Source of the DNA: Candidatus Omnitrophota bacterium | Lineage (GTDB): Bacteria; Omnitrophota; Gorgyraeia; Zapsychrales; Fredricksoniimonadaceae | Assembly: GCA_013287965.1 (NCBI GenBank) | Contig: JABDCU010000014.1 | Span: 111-41,142 of the forward strand | Length of the DNA stretch: 41,032 bases | Direction: 5' to 3' | Shown: positions 16,865-29,496 of the stretch, piece by piece | Layout of the letters: every line of letters starts with the position of its first letter | Position numbering within the stretch: position 1 is the first letter of the stretch | Program-made: the position numbers and the translations under genes | The notes under the pieces: model-generated | What the model was told of the DNA's origin: nothing | What the model saw: the letters and a program-made list of their open reading frames with translations, nothing else | The model's database searches: none

Positions 16865-17953
16865 ATGAAAATAAAGACTAATAAAGAGGAAATCCAGGCC
16901 GCGATCGCAACGGTAAGTAATATAGTTTCTCCAAAAACAACCTTACCTATTCTCTCCAATATACTTTTAGAAACAAATAACAGTTCTTTGAAATTAAATA
17001 CCACCGATCTTGATATCGGTATATCCTGTGAATTGCCTGTGCATGTCTATGAACAAGGGGCCATTACCATCCCTGCCAAGCGTTTTAGTGATATTGTCCG
17101 TGAATTACCAAGCGGAGAAGTGATTATTGTTGCCCGCAAGAATAATCAGATCGATATTGAAGGTTTAAATTGCCGTTTTAAGCTTAATGGCTTGCCTAAA
17201 GAAGAATTCCCTAAATTTCCGGAATTTAAAGATAAAGATGCGGTTTTAATTAAGCAGGCGGATTTAAAAGAAATGATCCGTTTGACGAATTTTGCGGTTT
17301 CTTATGAAGAGTCCCGGTATGTCTTAAATGGTCTTTTGTTGGAAGTGGCAGGGGATGTGGTGCGGATGGTGGCCACAGACGGCAGGCGTCTGGCTAAAAT
17401 TGAAAAGAAATTAATACATCCTTCACATAAAGATTTTCATATCATTGTCCCTGTTAAAGCGATCAATGAGATCAACCGTAACCTGAAAGAAGAGGGACAG
17501 GTCAGCATTATCCATGGGACAACCCAGGTCCTGTTTAATATTAACGGGGTCCTGATCGCCACCCGTATTATAGAAGGGGAGTTTCCTAATTATAAGCAGG
17601 TCATCCCCAAAGAAGGCAATAATAAGGCCAAGGTCAAGACCCAGGACCTTTTGGCAGCTATCCGCCGGGCGAATTTATTGTCCACCCCGGATTTTCAGGC
17701 GATCAAATTCGAACTTTTTAAAGATAAACTGGTGATATCCAAGACCACCCCTGATGTGGGCGAATCCCGCGAAGAAGTGGCGGTCGAATACGGGCAGCAG
17801 GAACTGATCGTGGGATTTAATCCGCAGTTTTTCATTGACGTGCTTAAGAACATTGACGAGGAATATGTGCCCATGGAATTTTTAGGGCCGGACAAGCCCT
17901 GCGTCTTGCGGCTCAAAGAGTATCTGTATTTGGCCCTTCCCATGCGGCTTTGA
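16865..17953 (+). CDS. dnaN: DNA polymerase III subunit beta (sliding clamp)
   Basis: MKIKTNKEEIQAAIATVSNIVSPKTTLPILSNILLET..., C-terminal YLYLALPMRL. Confidence 0.96.
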   Translation: MKIKTNKEEIQAAIATVSNIVSPKTTLPILSNILLETNNSSLKLNTTDLDIGISCELPVHVYEQGAITIPAKRFSDIVRELPSGEVIIVARKNNQIDIEGLNCRFKLNGLPKEEFPKFPEFKDKDAVLIKQADLKEMIRLTNFAVSYEESRYVLNGLLLEVAGDVVRMVATDGRRLAKIEKKLIHPSHKDFHIIVPVKAINEINRNLKEEGQVSIIHGTTQVLFNINGVLIATRIIEGEFPNYKQVIPKEGNNKAKVKTQDLLAAIRRANLLSTPDFQAIKFELFKDKLVISKTTPDVGESREEVAVEYGQQELIVGFNPQFFIDVLKNIDEEYVPMEFLGPDKPCVLRLKEYLYLALPMRL

Positions 17954-17965
17954 TCCGGGGTAAGA

Positions 17966-18238
17966 ATGGATTCGATCAAAAATATCGTTTCAGGGGTCAT
18001 GGGACGCATGTCATCAGGGGATGGCGGGAATTTTAAGGACATCCAGGCGGTTTGGGCCAAGGTTTCCGGTGATAAAGGCAGCCGTGTGGCGGATTTCAAG
18101 GATGGGTGCCTGACGATCAATGCGGATTCGTCCATGCGCTTAGTGAGGCTTAACTTGAACAGGGAAGGCCTTTTAAAGGAACTAAGACAAGAGTTTCCGT
18201 CAATTGTAAAAATTAGTTTTAAAGTAGGAGCCAAGTAA
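17966..18238 (+). CDS. DUF721/DciA-like protein
   Basis: Small protein, IQAVWAKVSGDKGSRVADFKDGCLTINADSSMRLVRLNLNREGLLKELRQEFPSIVKISFKVG; between dnaN and gyrB. Confidence 0.75.
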   Translation: MDSIKNIVSGVMGRMSSGDGGNFKDIQAVWAKVSGDKGSRVADFKDGCLTINADSSMRLVRLNLNREGLLKELRQEFPSIVKISFKVGAK

Positions 18239-20683
<2,445 letters not shown>

Positions 20684-20702
20684 TAAGAAGAAAGGCAGAA
20701 GC

Positions 20703-23162
20703 ATGTCACGTGATTTAAACAAAAAAGAACACATTGTTCCGGTTTATATTGAAGAGGAAATGAAGAATTCGTATCTTTCTTATTCCATGTCTGTTATCGT
20801 CGGCCGGGCCTTGCCTGACGTGCGCGACGGCCTAAAGCCCGTGCACCGGCGCATCCTTTACGCGATGAAGGAGCTTAATCTCGAGCACAATAAGAAATAC
20901 AAGAAAAGCGCCCTGATCGTCGGCGAAGTGTTGGGTAAATACCATCCGCACGGGGACACGGCTGTTTATGACACCATGGTGCGCATGGTGCAGGATTTCT
21001 CGCTGCGGTATCCTTTGATCGACGGGCAGGGCAACTTTGGTTCCATAGACGGGGATTCAGCTGCCGCGTACCGTTATACCGAAGCGCGCATGGCCGCGGT
21101 TGCCGAAGAAATGCTGCATGATATTGAAAAGCAAACGGTTGACTTCAGTCCTAATTTCGACGGATCCCGCGAAGAGCCGGATATCCTCCCGGGCTTAGTC
21201 CCCAACCTTCTCGTTAATGGGTCCGCGGGTATTGCCGTCGGCATGGCCACCAACATGGCGCCGCACAACTTAGGCGAGATCATTGATGGCATTGTTCATT
21301 TATTGGAGAACCCCGAAGCTGTCATCAAAGACCTGATGAAATTTGTCAAGGGCCCGGATTTTCCCACCGCTGGCATTATTTGCGGCAGGGAAGGGTTTGT
21401 GGACGCGTATAACACCGGCCGCGGCAAGGTGACGATCCGCGCGCGCGCCAGCATTGAGGCGCAAAAAAGCAATAAAGAAGCCATCATCATCACCGAGCTT
21501 CCTTATCAGGTCAATAAAGCAAACCTGATCTTAAACATAGCTGATCTGGTCCAGAATAAACAGATCGACGGGATCACGGATATCCGCGATGAAAGCGACA
21601 AGCAGGGCATCAGGGTTGTTATCGAACTTCGCCGTGATGTTGATGCCAATATCGTGCTCAACTATCTTTTTAAGCACACCCAGATGGAGACGACGTTCGG
21701 GATCATTAACCTGGCGCTGGTCAATAAATCACCGAAAGTCCTGAATTTAAAACAACTGATGTTCCATTACATTGCCCATCGCCGCGTTGTTATCCGCCGC
21801 CGGACACAATTCGACCTGGACAAGGCCCTGCGCCGCGCGCATATTTTAGAAGGCTTGAAAATTGCCTTCAAACATTTAGACGAGATCATCAAAACGATCC
21901 GCGCCTCCAAGAGCACATCGGATGCCAAAGAATCGCTGATCAAGAAATTCGATCTTACCGATGTCCAGGCCCAGGCTATTTTGGAAATGCAATTGCAGCG
22001 CCTGGCAGCGCTCGAGCGCGACAAGATCGAGGCGGAATACCAGCAGCTTTTAAAAGACATTGATGACTACCGTGCGATCCTGGCCTCAGATAAAAAGGTG
22101 GATGCCATTATCAAAGAGGAATTAGCGGAATTGAAAAAGAAGTACGCGGACAAACGCCGCACGGAAATTGCCGCGAAGGCGGAAGACATCGAGATCGAGG
22201 ACATGATCGCCGACGAAGACATGGCCATCACCATCAGCAATAAAGGCTATATCAAGCGTTTGGCGCTGGATGGCTACCGTTCGCAGAAACGCGGCGGCAA
22301 AGGGGTCACGGCCATGACCACCTCGGACGAAGATTTCGTTGAGCGCATGTTCGTCGCGTCTTCCAAAGATGTTTTGTTGATCTTTTCCAACTCGGGCACC
22401 GTACGCTGGCTTAAGGTATACGAAATCCCTGTCGCCTCACGCACGGCCAAGGGCAAGGCCATTGTTAATTTGCTGTCTTTCAAGCCCGAGGAGAAGATCA
22501 GCGCTATTGTGGCGGTCAAGGAATTCAGGGAAGATCAATTTTTAGTGTTTGCCACCAAATTGGGATTGGTCAAAAAGACCAAGGTCTCGGCGTATAATAA
22601 TCCGCGCAAGGGCGGCATCGTCGGTATTGGCTTAGAAAGCGGCGATGAGCTTATCGGGGTGGGATTAAGTAACGGCAAGGAAGACGTCCTTTTAGCCACG
22701 CGTCAGGGCATCTCGCTGAGGTTTCCTGAGAAGCAATTGCGCGACATGGGGCGTTCCGCCAAGGGTGTGCGCGGCATCAATTTAGAAAAGAAAGATTTTG
22801 TCGTCGGCATGCTGGTCTTTGCTCCGGATGTTGATAAGACCGGCGCCAAGCTATTGTCCGTTTGTGAGCTGGGCTATGCCAAGCGCTCGGACTTTGCGGA
22901 CTACCGCACGCAATCACGCGGGGGCAAGGGTGTCATCAATGTCAAGATCACCGAAAAAAACGGAGCAGTCGTGGGGGTCATGACAGTTTCCGACGGAGAT
23001 GAAATCATGGCCGTGACCAAAAAAGGCATGGTGACGCGTTCTTCTCCCTCCGAGATCCGTGAGACCGGCCGCAGCGCGGTGGGCGTGCGCTTGATTTCCA
23101 TGGGAGAAGGTGATAGACTTTCTTCCGTTGCCCATGTAGTGCTAGCCCAAGAAGAAGAATGA
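20703..23162 (+). CDS. gyrA: DNA gyrase subunit A
   Basis: [75 protein letters not shown] GyrA-box. Confidence 0.97.
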   Translation: MSRDLNKKEHIVPVYIEEEMKNSYLSYSMSVIVGRALPDVRDGLKPVHRRILYAMKELNLEHNKKYKKSALIVGEVLGKYHPHGDTAVYDTMVRMVQDFSLRYPLIDGQGNFGSIDGDSAAAYRYTEARMAAVAEEMLHDIEKQTVDFSPNFDGSREEPDILPGLVPNLLVNGSAGIAVGMATNMAPHNLGEIIDGIVHLLENPEAVIKDLMKFVKGPDFPTAGIICGREGFVDAYNTGRGKVTIRARASIEAQKSNKEAIIITELPYQVNKANLILNIADLVQNKQIDGITDIRDESDKQGIRVVIELRRDVDANIVLNYLFKHTQMETTFGIINLALVNKSPKVLNLKQLMFHYIAHRRVVIRRRTQFDLDKALRRAHILEGLKIAFKHLDEIIKTIRASKSTSDAKESLIKKFDLTDVQAQAILEMQLQRLAALERDKIEAEYQQLLKDIDDYRAILASDKKVDAIIKEELAELKKKYADKRRTEIAAKAEDIEIEDMIADEDMAITISNKGYIKRLALDGYRSQKRGGKGVTAMTTSDEDFVERMFVASSKDVLLIFSNSGTVRWLKVYEIPVASRTAKGKAIVNLLSFKPEEKISAIVAVKEFREDQFLVFATKLGLVKKTKVSAYNNPRKGGIVGIGLESGDELIGVGLSNGKEDVLLATRQGISLRFPEKQLRDMGRSAKGVRGINLEKKDFVVGMLVFAPDVDKTGAKLLSVCELGYAKRSDFADYRTQSRGGKGVINVKITEKNGAVVGVMTVSDGDEIMAVTKKGMVTRSSPSEIRETGRSAVGVRLISMGEGDRLSSVAHVVLAQEEE

Positions 23163-23169
23163 TTTTTTA

Positions 23170-23243
23170 GACCCCATCGTCTAGCCTGGTCAGGACACAA
23201 GCTTTTCAAGCTTGCAGCGCGGGTTCAAATCCCGCTGGGGTCG
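23170..23243 (+). tRNA. tRNA-Glu (TTC), CCA not encoded
   Basis: GACCCCA...TGGGGTC acceptor, anticodon stem/loop CAAGC-TTTTCAA-GCTTG, T-arm GCGGG-TTCAAAT-CCCGC. Confidence 0.93.
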
Positions 23244-23277
23244 CTTTCAGTTTAACTTCTACAGAGGAGGTCTACAC

Positions 23278-23925
23278 ATGCTCACTATCTACGGTTCAGA
23301 CCTATCAGGCCCTGCCATTAAGGCCCGTTTGACAGCCAGTTGCCTGGGGTTGAATTATAAATGGCAGCTCGTTAATCTGCGGGAAAAAGAACAAAAGCAG
23401 GAATGGTTTTTGAAGATCAACCCGGTGGGCAAGGTGCCTGCCATGGACGATGACGGCTTTCACTTATTTGAAAGCAATGCCATCTGCAGGTACCTTTGTG
23501 ACAAGCATAATTCTTCCCTGTATCCCAAAGATGTCAAGAAGCGCGCGACTATCGACCAATGGATCGACTATGTCTCGTTTCACATCGGAGCGAATTTCGT
23601 ACCTGTTGTCTATAACCGCCTTTTTGCTCCGCTTAGAGGAATGCCCGTCAACGAGAAAGCCATTACCGACGGGCTCGAATTCCTTAAACAATATTTTCCC
23701 ATTGTTGAAAAACAACTGTCCCAACACAAGTATATTGTCAGCCAGGAAATATCCGTAGCAGACATCATTTTGTTGGCACTCCTTGAGCCGACGGAGATGG
23801 CCAAGATTGACCTGGGCGCCTATCCTAAATTAACAGCCTGGCGCGCGGAGCTTAAAAAACAGCCTTTTTACACGAGCTGTTATAAGGAATACGGAGAGAT
23901 GCTAAAAGCACCAGCTTCCAAATGA
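23278..23925 (+). CDS. Glutathione S-transferase family protein
   Basis: MLTIYGSDLSGPAIKARLTASCLGLNYKW, NPVGKVPAMDDDGFHLFESNAICRYLCDK; AGAGGAGG RBS. Start reset because the tracked ORF runs into tRNA-Glu. Confidence 0.85.
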   Translation: MLTIYGSDLSGPAIKARLTASCLGLNYKWQLVNLREKEQKQEWFLKINPVGKVPAMDDDGFHLFESNAICRYLCDKHNSSLYPKDVKKRATIDQWIDYVSFHIGANFVPVVYNRLFAPLRGMPVNEKAITDGLEFLKQYFPIVEKQLSQHKYIVSQEISVADIILLALLEPTEMAKIDLGAYPKLTAWRAELKKQPFYTSCYKEYGEMLKAPASK

Positions 23926-24716
23926 AAGTAGCTCTTTTACAGTTTTGTGCAGGTGAAAACAAAGAAACTAATCTCGCCCGGGCAATGGCCATGTCCCAAG
24001 AGGCCGTGGGAGGACGGGCTAAATTCATCCTTTTGCCGGAAGTCTTTAATTTTCGGGGCGATGCAAGAAACAAGGGATTATTTGCAAAGGCGACGGAAAG
24101 GATCCCGGGCCCCTCGACCGATGTCTTCATATCTTTAGCTAAAAAACACAAGGTCTCATTTTTGTTAGGGTCTATATTAGAGAAGGCCCCTCAAACCCGC
24201 GCGTATAACACCTCAGTCCTCATTGGTCCTCGTGGGACCATCACTGCTAAATACCGCAAAATTCACTTATTTGATGCCCGTATCGGTGATAAGATAGTCA
24301 AGGAAGCGGATTGTTTCCGTGCGGGCACAAGGCCCGCGACGGCAAAAATAGGGGAATTTAGGGCAGGGCTTTCTGTTTGCTACGACCTGCGTTTCCCCGG
24401 GCTTTATCAAGATTATGCGCGCGAAGGTGTGGAAATTTTGACAGTACCGTCGTGCTTTACCCGGAAAACAGGAGAGGCCCATTGGGAAACGCTGCTTCGC
24501 GCCCGGGCGATCGAGAATTTGTCTTACGTGTTGGCGCCCAACCAGGTCGGCACAGACTCTCGCGGTATGCAGGCCCATGGGCATAGCATGATCATCTCCC
24601 CGTGGGGCGAGATCATTGCCCGTGGGAGCGCCGGGGGGCAAGAAATTATTTTTGGCGACATTAACATGGAAGAAGTGCGCAAGGCAAGACGGATATTGCC
24701 TGGAATCATAAAATAG
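23922..24716 (+). CDS. Carbon-nitrogen hydrolase (nitrilase superfamily)
   Basis: ILLPEVFNF (Glu), KYRKIHLFD (Lys), [14 protein letters not shown] (Cys) catalytic triad motifs. Confidence 0.92.
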   Translation: MKVALLQFCAGENKETNLARAMAMSQEAVGGRAKFILLPEVFNFRGDARNKGLFAKATERIPGPSTDVFISLAKKHKVSFLLGSILEKAPQTRAYNTSVLIGPRGTITAKYRKIHLFDARIGDKIVKEADCFRAGTRPATAKIGEFRAGLSVCYDLRFPGLYQDYAREGVEILTVPSCFTRKTGEAHWETLLRARAIENLSYVLAPNQVGTDSRGMQAHGHSMIISPWGEIIARGSAGGQEIIFGDINMEEVRKARRILPGIIK

Positions 24717-24727
24717 GGGAGATCATC

Positions 24728-25708
24728 ATGGCTAAACGGGTTAAAGTAGCGGTCACAGGCGCGGCAGGCCAGATCGGGTATGCCTTATTGTTCCGCATTG
24801 CCGCCGGAGAAATGTTTGGGAGCGACACAGAAGTTGACCTAAGTTTATTGGAATTAGAAAAAGCCCTGCCTGCGCTGCAGGGAGTAGTCATGGAATTAGA
24901 TGACTGTGCCTTTCCTTTGCTGCGTTCCGTGTCCATATCAGCGGACCCTAACGTCGCGTTTAAGGACATTGACTGGGCCCTGCTCGTCGGCAGCGTACCG
25001 CGCAAAGAAGGCATGGAGCGCGGGGACCTCTTGAAGATCAATGGCGGCGTTTTTACGGTACAAGGCCAAGCGATCTCGAACAATGCCAAGCCGACCTGCA
25101 AGGTGCTCGTCGTTGGGAACCCGTGCAACACGAACGCTTTTATTGCCAAGAGTGTTTGCAAAAACATTCCTGCCAAGAACTTTTTTGCCATGACCATGCT
25201 CGACGAGAACCGGGCGCTGACACAGTTGGCGCAAAAAGCTTCCGTGGCGGTCGATGCTGTCAAGAATGTAGCGATCTGGGGGAACCATTCAGCCACCCAG
25301 TATCCGGATTTTTATAATGCGACCATCAACGGACGCCCCGTCGCAGAAGTGATCACGGATGAAGCGTGGCTAAAAGGTGCCTTTATTGAAACAGTGCAAA
25401 AGAGGGGGGCTGCCATCATCAAGGCCCGCGGCCTTTCTTCCGCGGCTTCGGCCGCCAACGCGGTGATCGATACCGTGCGCAATATCACAACCCCGACACC
25501 CGCGGGTGAATTTTTTTCAGCGGCCGTTTCTTCAGATGGCAGCTATGGGGTTGAGGCAGGGATCATGTTTGGCTTTCCGTTGCGCTCCAACGGCAATGAA
25601 TACACCATTGTTACAGGCCTGAAGCACAATGAATTCGCCCAAACCAAGATCAAGGCCACGCTGGATGAATTATTGTCTGAAAAAGAGGCCGTAGCAGAAT
25701 TAGTTTGA
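24728..25708 (+). CDS. mdh: Malate dehydrogenase
   Basis: [47 protein letters not shown]. Confidence 0.94.
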   Translation: MAKRVKVAVTGAAGQIGYALLFRIAAGEMFGSDTEVDLSLLELEKALPALQGVVMELDDCAFPLLRSVSISADPNVAFKDIDWALLVGSVPRKEGMERGDLLKINGGVFTVQGQAISNNAKPTCKVLVVGNPCNTNAFIAKSVCKNIPAKNFFAMTMLDENRALTQLAQKASVAVDAVKNVAIWGNHSATQYPDFYNATINGRPVAEVITDEAWLKGAFIETVQKRGAAIIKARGLSSAASAANAVIDTVRNITTPTPAGEFFSAAVSSDGSYGVEAGIMFGFPLRSNGNEYTIVTGLKHNEFAQTKIKATLDELLSEKEAVAELV

Positions 25709-25814
25709 TTTTTTATTGCTCTTAACAAAATTTTAATATATGATTTTATTTGTTGAAATATAACAAGTTATGATAAAAAAATCAGGAATTATTGAGAAAT
25801 TTAAGGCCGTGGAC

Positions 25815-25843
25815 TTGCTTTTTTAAAAAAGAGCAGGTATACT
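25815..25843 (+). promoter_or_regulatory. Putative promoter of PPIase/pilus operon
   Basis: TTGCTT-17 bp-TATACT, 29 bp before the lipoprotein ATG at 25873. Confidence 0.5.
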
Positions 25844-25872
25844 TAAGAGATTTTATTTTTTGGAGAATATTT

Positions 25873-26859
25873 ATGAGAAAACCAGGACCGGCAATGTGCG
25901 GGACTATGTGTTTTACTTTGGGACTTGTTTTCTTGACAGGCTGTGACCTATTGGGCTTGGGCCCTAAGAAGCAAGAGGAACTTAAAAAACAGCCTGAGGC
26001 AGCAGTGGTTGCAACAGCTGTTGTTGCTCCACCCATTGTTACTCAAAGTTCGCCGGCGTTACCGGGTCCTTTGCCCGGCAATGCTTTAGTGCGCATCGGC
26101 AGCTGGACATTGACGGCGGAAGATTTTAATAATCGCCTTGGTCTTTTAAAACAGCAGCTCCCTGATTTTAAAGAAAATGACGCCAATACCAAAAATGCCG
26201 TTTTAGATGAACTTGTCCGCCAGCAGCTTTTAGTTAAAGACGCAGAGGATTCCGATATTGGCAATACTAAAGAGATCAAGGACGCTATTGAGGATTTTCG
26301 CAAAACACTTTTAGTCCAGGAATTAGCCAGCCGCCTGACCAAGCAAGTCGCGGCAACCGAAGATGATGCCCGTGCTTATTATGACGCAAATAAGGATAAA
26401 TTCACTGAACCGGTCACATGGCATGTCCGTCAAATCGTTGTAGGTGATGAGGCTTCTGCCAAGGGCATCCTGGTACAAATTTTACAGGGAGGTGATTTTG
26501 CCCAGATCGCCCAGGCCCAGTCCAAGGCTTCAAACGGCACAGACGGCGGAAAACTAAAACCATTTGTCACCGGCAAGGCGCCCTTTGACGCCATGCAAAT
26601 AGCCATTTCCAATCTGGACGCAGGAGGCATCAGTGGCGTATTTAAAGGCCCGGAAGGCTACTATATCGTTAAAGTTGATTCCAAGGCAGGCGGCACACCC
26701 AAACTTTTTAATGACGTTAAAAAAGACCTGGTTTATGGACTGACGATGCAAAAGCAGCAAGCCGTCATCCTGAGTCATCTGAGGGACCTAGCTGAAAAAA
26801 ATAAACCGGAATACAATAAAGAACTCATCGAACAGGTCGTCGGAAAAGTAAACCCGTAG
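25873..26859 (+). CDS. Peptidyl-prolyl isomerase (parvulin/SurA-like) lipoprotein
   Basis: MRKPGPAMCGTMCFTLGLVFLTGC lipobox; VTWHVRQIVVGDEASAKGILVQILQGGDFAQIAQAQSKAS... PpiC domain. Confidence 0.85.
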   Translation: MRKPGPAMCGTMCFTLGLVFLTGCDLLGLGPKKQEELKKQPEAAVVATAVVAPPIVTQSSPALPGPLPGNALVRIGSWTLTAEDFNNRLGLLKQQLPDFKENDANTKNAVLDELVRQQLLVKDAEDSDIGNTKEIKDAIEDFRKTLLVQELASRLTKQVAATEDDARAYYDANKDKFTEPVTWHVRQIVVGDEASAKGILVQILQGGDFAQIAQAQSKASNGTDGGKLKPFVTGKAPFDAMQIAISNLDAGGISGVFKGPEGYYIVKVDSKAGGTPKLFNDVKKDLVYGLTMQKQQAVILSHLRDLAEKNKPEYNKELIEQVVGKVNP

Positions 26860-26892
26860 TGGTTTCTTACAGAGTTTTTTAGGGAGTGAAAA

Positions 26893-27726
26893 ATGCCAGT
26901 TGAAAATAAAAAACAAGTTGTGATCATCCTCTTTGCCGCGGTCATTGGGATCGTAGCGGTGATCTTGATGAGCAATTATGTCAAAAGCAGCATTGAAGGC
27001 CAGACCTCGGCCTTGGCAGAACAGTATAATGCCAAGCAAAAAGAGATCGTTTCCCAGATCCAGCAGCGCAGTGACCAGCAAATGGCAGCCTTGGCCCAGG
27101 AATTAGAACGCGTCAAGAGCGAACAAGCAACAGCCATGCAAAAGCAAATGGAAGCCTTGCAAGCAGCCCAAAAAGCCCAGGCGCAGCAAACAGTCCAGGT
27201 TAAAAAAGTCCGCAAGCCGTCATTAGCCCTAAAGACACCGGTGGGCAAACGCGCGGTGACGGTGATGATCGATTCATTGGCAGCCGTCGGCGGATTGCTT
27301 AACGCGGGGGACTTTGTGGATGTGATAGCTCAACTTAATGTCCCTTCCCAGGATCCGGACAAGAAAACAGTGACAGCCATGATCTTTCAGGGTCTGCAGG
27401 TCTTGGCCATCAATACCAATGAAGATGACCCGGGCGCTTATGACGACCAGCAGGCATCCGCCAGTTTAAAGATCACCGTTGCGGTTGACCCGCAAGAAGC
27501 AGGGCTTTTGGCTTTTGCCAATAAAAACGGAAGCTTGGAATTAGCGTTGCGTTCCCCTGATGACAGTGACCACCAAATGGTCAAGGCAGACACATGGAAG
27601 ACCCTGGCAGACTATGTTTTGAAAAATCAGGGGCTTGATATCCAGAACCCTGACGGGGAAAGTGCTGGCAAGCCAATGGAGAATAAACCAAGCATCCAGA
27701 TTTTCAGAGGCGGCAAGGAGTTATAA
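26893..27726 (+). CDS. cpaB: CpaB/RcpC-like Flp pilus assembly protein with coiled coil
   Basis: N-terminal TM, Q-rich coiled coil, RAVTVMIDSLAAVGGLLNAGDFVDVIAQL, TMIFQGLQVLAI, ITVAVDPQEAGLLAFANKNGSLELALRSP. Confidence 0.8.
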   Translation: MPVENKKQVVIILFAAVIGIVAVILMSNYVKSSIEGQTSALAEQYNAKQKEIVSQIQQRSDQQMAALAQELERVKSEQATAMQKQMEALQAAQKAQAQQTVQVKKVRKPSLALKTPVGKRAVTVMIDSLAAVGGLLNAGDFVDVIAQLNVPSQDPDKKTVTAMIFQGLQVLAINTNEDDPGAYDDQQASASLKITVAVDPQEAGLLAFANKNGSLELALRSPDDSDHQMVKADTWKTLADYVLKNQGLDIQNPDGESAGKPMENKPSIQIFRGGKEL

Positions 27727-27729
27727 ATA

Positions 27730-29496
27730 ATGGGACGCACCTTTTTAAAGAAATTTCTTATTATCGCGCTGGGCCTTGTTTTAGCGGTTGTTTACATGCC
27801 GCGACTATCCGCCAATGAAAACATATCGGCGACAAGTGACATCATTGACATGGTTGCAGGGGATATTGAAACGGTTCCGGCCAGCAATTTGGTCCGTGTT
27901 TCGGTGACCAATCCTGAGGTGGCGGACATTTCAGATGCCCAAGGCGATAAAGTTTCCATCTTGGCCAAGAAAGCCGGAGAAACTGTTTTGTTTTTATGGG
28001 ACACCGGCGGCAAGCACAGCGTTAAGGTGCGCGTGGTCAACGAAGACTTAAGCGTTGTTAAGGCCCGTGTGCAAAAACTTTTGGATGAAGCGAACATTAC
28101 CGGTGTTTCTTTGGAAGCAAACCTGGATGAAGGCAAGGTAGTGGCCTCAGGGTCTTTGTCCAAAGAAGACAAAAACCGGATGGACAATATCATGCAGCCG
28201 TATAGTGATAATTTGTTGAGTTTGGTCAAAGAAGAGAAAAGCGAAGATTTGATCCAGGTGGACATGCAGATCGTGGAGATCAGCACATCCATGGAAAAAG
28301 ACCTGGGGATATTGTGGGGGAACTCAACGGCTAACTCCGGCGGCAGTTCAAGCAACACTACCCCCGGACTGACCGTTGAAACTGAAAAGCTCCCTAAAAC
28401 CAACGGTAACGGCGAGATCGGCGACTTTTTTAAGGTAGGAAGCTTTGGCAGGACGGCATTACAGGCCACGGTCAATGCCTTTATTCAGGAAGGCAAGGCC
28501 CGCCTTATTTCCAAGCCCCGCTTAGTGGTCCTCAGCGGCAAGCAAGCTTCTTTCCTGGTGGGCGGGGAAATACCCACGTTAACCACGACCACCAATACTA
28601 CCGGAAGCACCTTGACCCAAAATACGAGCTATACGCAATATGGCGTTAATGTGACAGTGACGCCCACTATTCGCGAAGGGAAGATCGATGTATTGCTCAA
28701 TGTGGATATCAGGGACATTGATAATGCGAATGCGTCAAACGGGAACACTGCTTTTATTACACGTTCAGCTTCGACAAATTTGTTTATGGAGAATAGACAG
28801 ACCATTGCCTTGGCAGGGCTGATCAAATATTCGGAAAGCGAGAATTTGACTTCAGTCCCGTTTTTATCAAAGATACCTATTGTAGGGGCATTGTTCAGGA
28901 ACCGCCAAACACCTTCACCGGACACCAATACAGAAATGGTGATCATTTTGACGCCGACGGTGCTGGCGGACAAGAAATTTGCGGACAGCCAATTGGTGAT
29001 GCCGACACCTTCGGAGCGTGATTCGTATAAAGAGATCGACTCACGGTATGAACATGAGCCCTTGACGCCGTCGGTTGTAAAGGTGACGCAGTGGGCGGCT
29101 CCCAAGGACCCGGTCACGGCCCCCAATCCAGTCTGGTCGGTGCCGGCAGCAAATTCTTCAGCGATAATGACAGCCTACGCGCGCATGGTGCAAGAGAAAA
29201 TTTCTAAAGCCATCTTCTATCCTCAGGCAGTCATGGGCACGGCGCTGGCAGGCACGGTTAAATTGAAATTACGCATACTCAAAGACGGGTCATTGGATTC
29301 AGCAGAAGTGATGGAATCTTCAGGGAATGATATTTTAGACAAAGATGCCATCCAAGCCGCTAAAACAGCCGCTCCTTTTGAGGCTTTTACGACGGGAATG
29401 GACCAGCAAGACCTGGCCTTCACGATCCCCATCGTTTACAATAAGCTTATTTCAGGGACCCAGGTCCCTGCGGAGAAAGCCATTGCTTCGTATTAA
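27730..29496 (+). CDS. cpaC: CpaC/RcpA-like pilus secretin with C-terminal TonB-type domain
   Basis: N-terminal pilus/BON-like region; secretin core KARLISKPRLVVLSGKQASFLVGGEIPTL...VPFLSKIPIVGALFRNRQ...TEMVIILTPTVL; C-terminal AYARMVQEKISKAIFYPQAVMGTALAGTVKLKLRILKDGSLDSAEVMESSGNDILDKDAIQAAKTAAPFEAF. Confidence 0.88.
   Translation: MGRTFLKKFLIIALGLVLAVVYMPRLSANENISATSDIIDMVAGDIETVPASNLVRVSVTNPEVADISDAQGDKVSILAKKAGETVLFLWDTGGKHSVKVRVVNEDLSVVKARVQKLLDEANITGVSLEANLDEGKVVASGSLSKEDKNRMDNIMQPYSDNLLSLVKEEKSEDLIQVDMQIVEISTSMEKDLGILWGNSTANSGGSSSNTTPGLTVETEKLPKTNGNGEIGDFFKVGSFGRTALQATVNAFIQEGKARLISKPRLVVLSGKQASFLVGGEIPTLTTTTNTTGSTLTQNTSYTQYGVNVTVTPTIREGKIDVLLNVDIRDIDNANASNGNTAFITRSASTNLFMENRQTIALAGLIKYSESENLTSVPFLSKIPIVGALFRNRQTPSPDTNTEMVIILTPTVLADKKFADSQLVMPTPSERDSYKEIDSRYEHEPLTPSVVKVTQWAAPKDPVTAPNPVWSVPAANSSAIMTAYARMVQEKISKAIFYPQAVMGTALAGTVKLKLRILKDGSLDSAEVMESSGNDILDKDAIQAAKTAAPFEAFTTGMDQQDLAFTIPIVYNKLISGTQVPAEKAIASY

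Noticed and set aside
20703-20715. Second parS-like site (gtcacgtgat) at the gyrA start
   Set aside because: Only the CACGTG core is shared; flanks do not match parS.
23212-23277. Upstream extension of the GST ORF
   Set aside because: Extension begins inside tRNA-Glu; ATG at 23278 has a good RBS.
24706-25296. 196-aa minus ORF inside mdh
   Set aside because: Antisense shadow; mdh on the plus strand is well supported.
27792-28475. 227-aa minus ORF inside the secretin gene
   Set aside because: Antisense shadow of the secretin.
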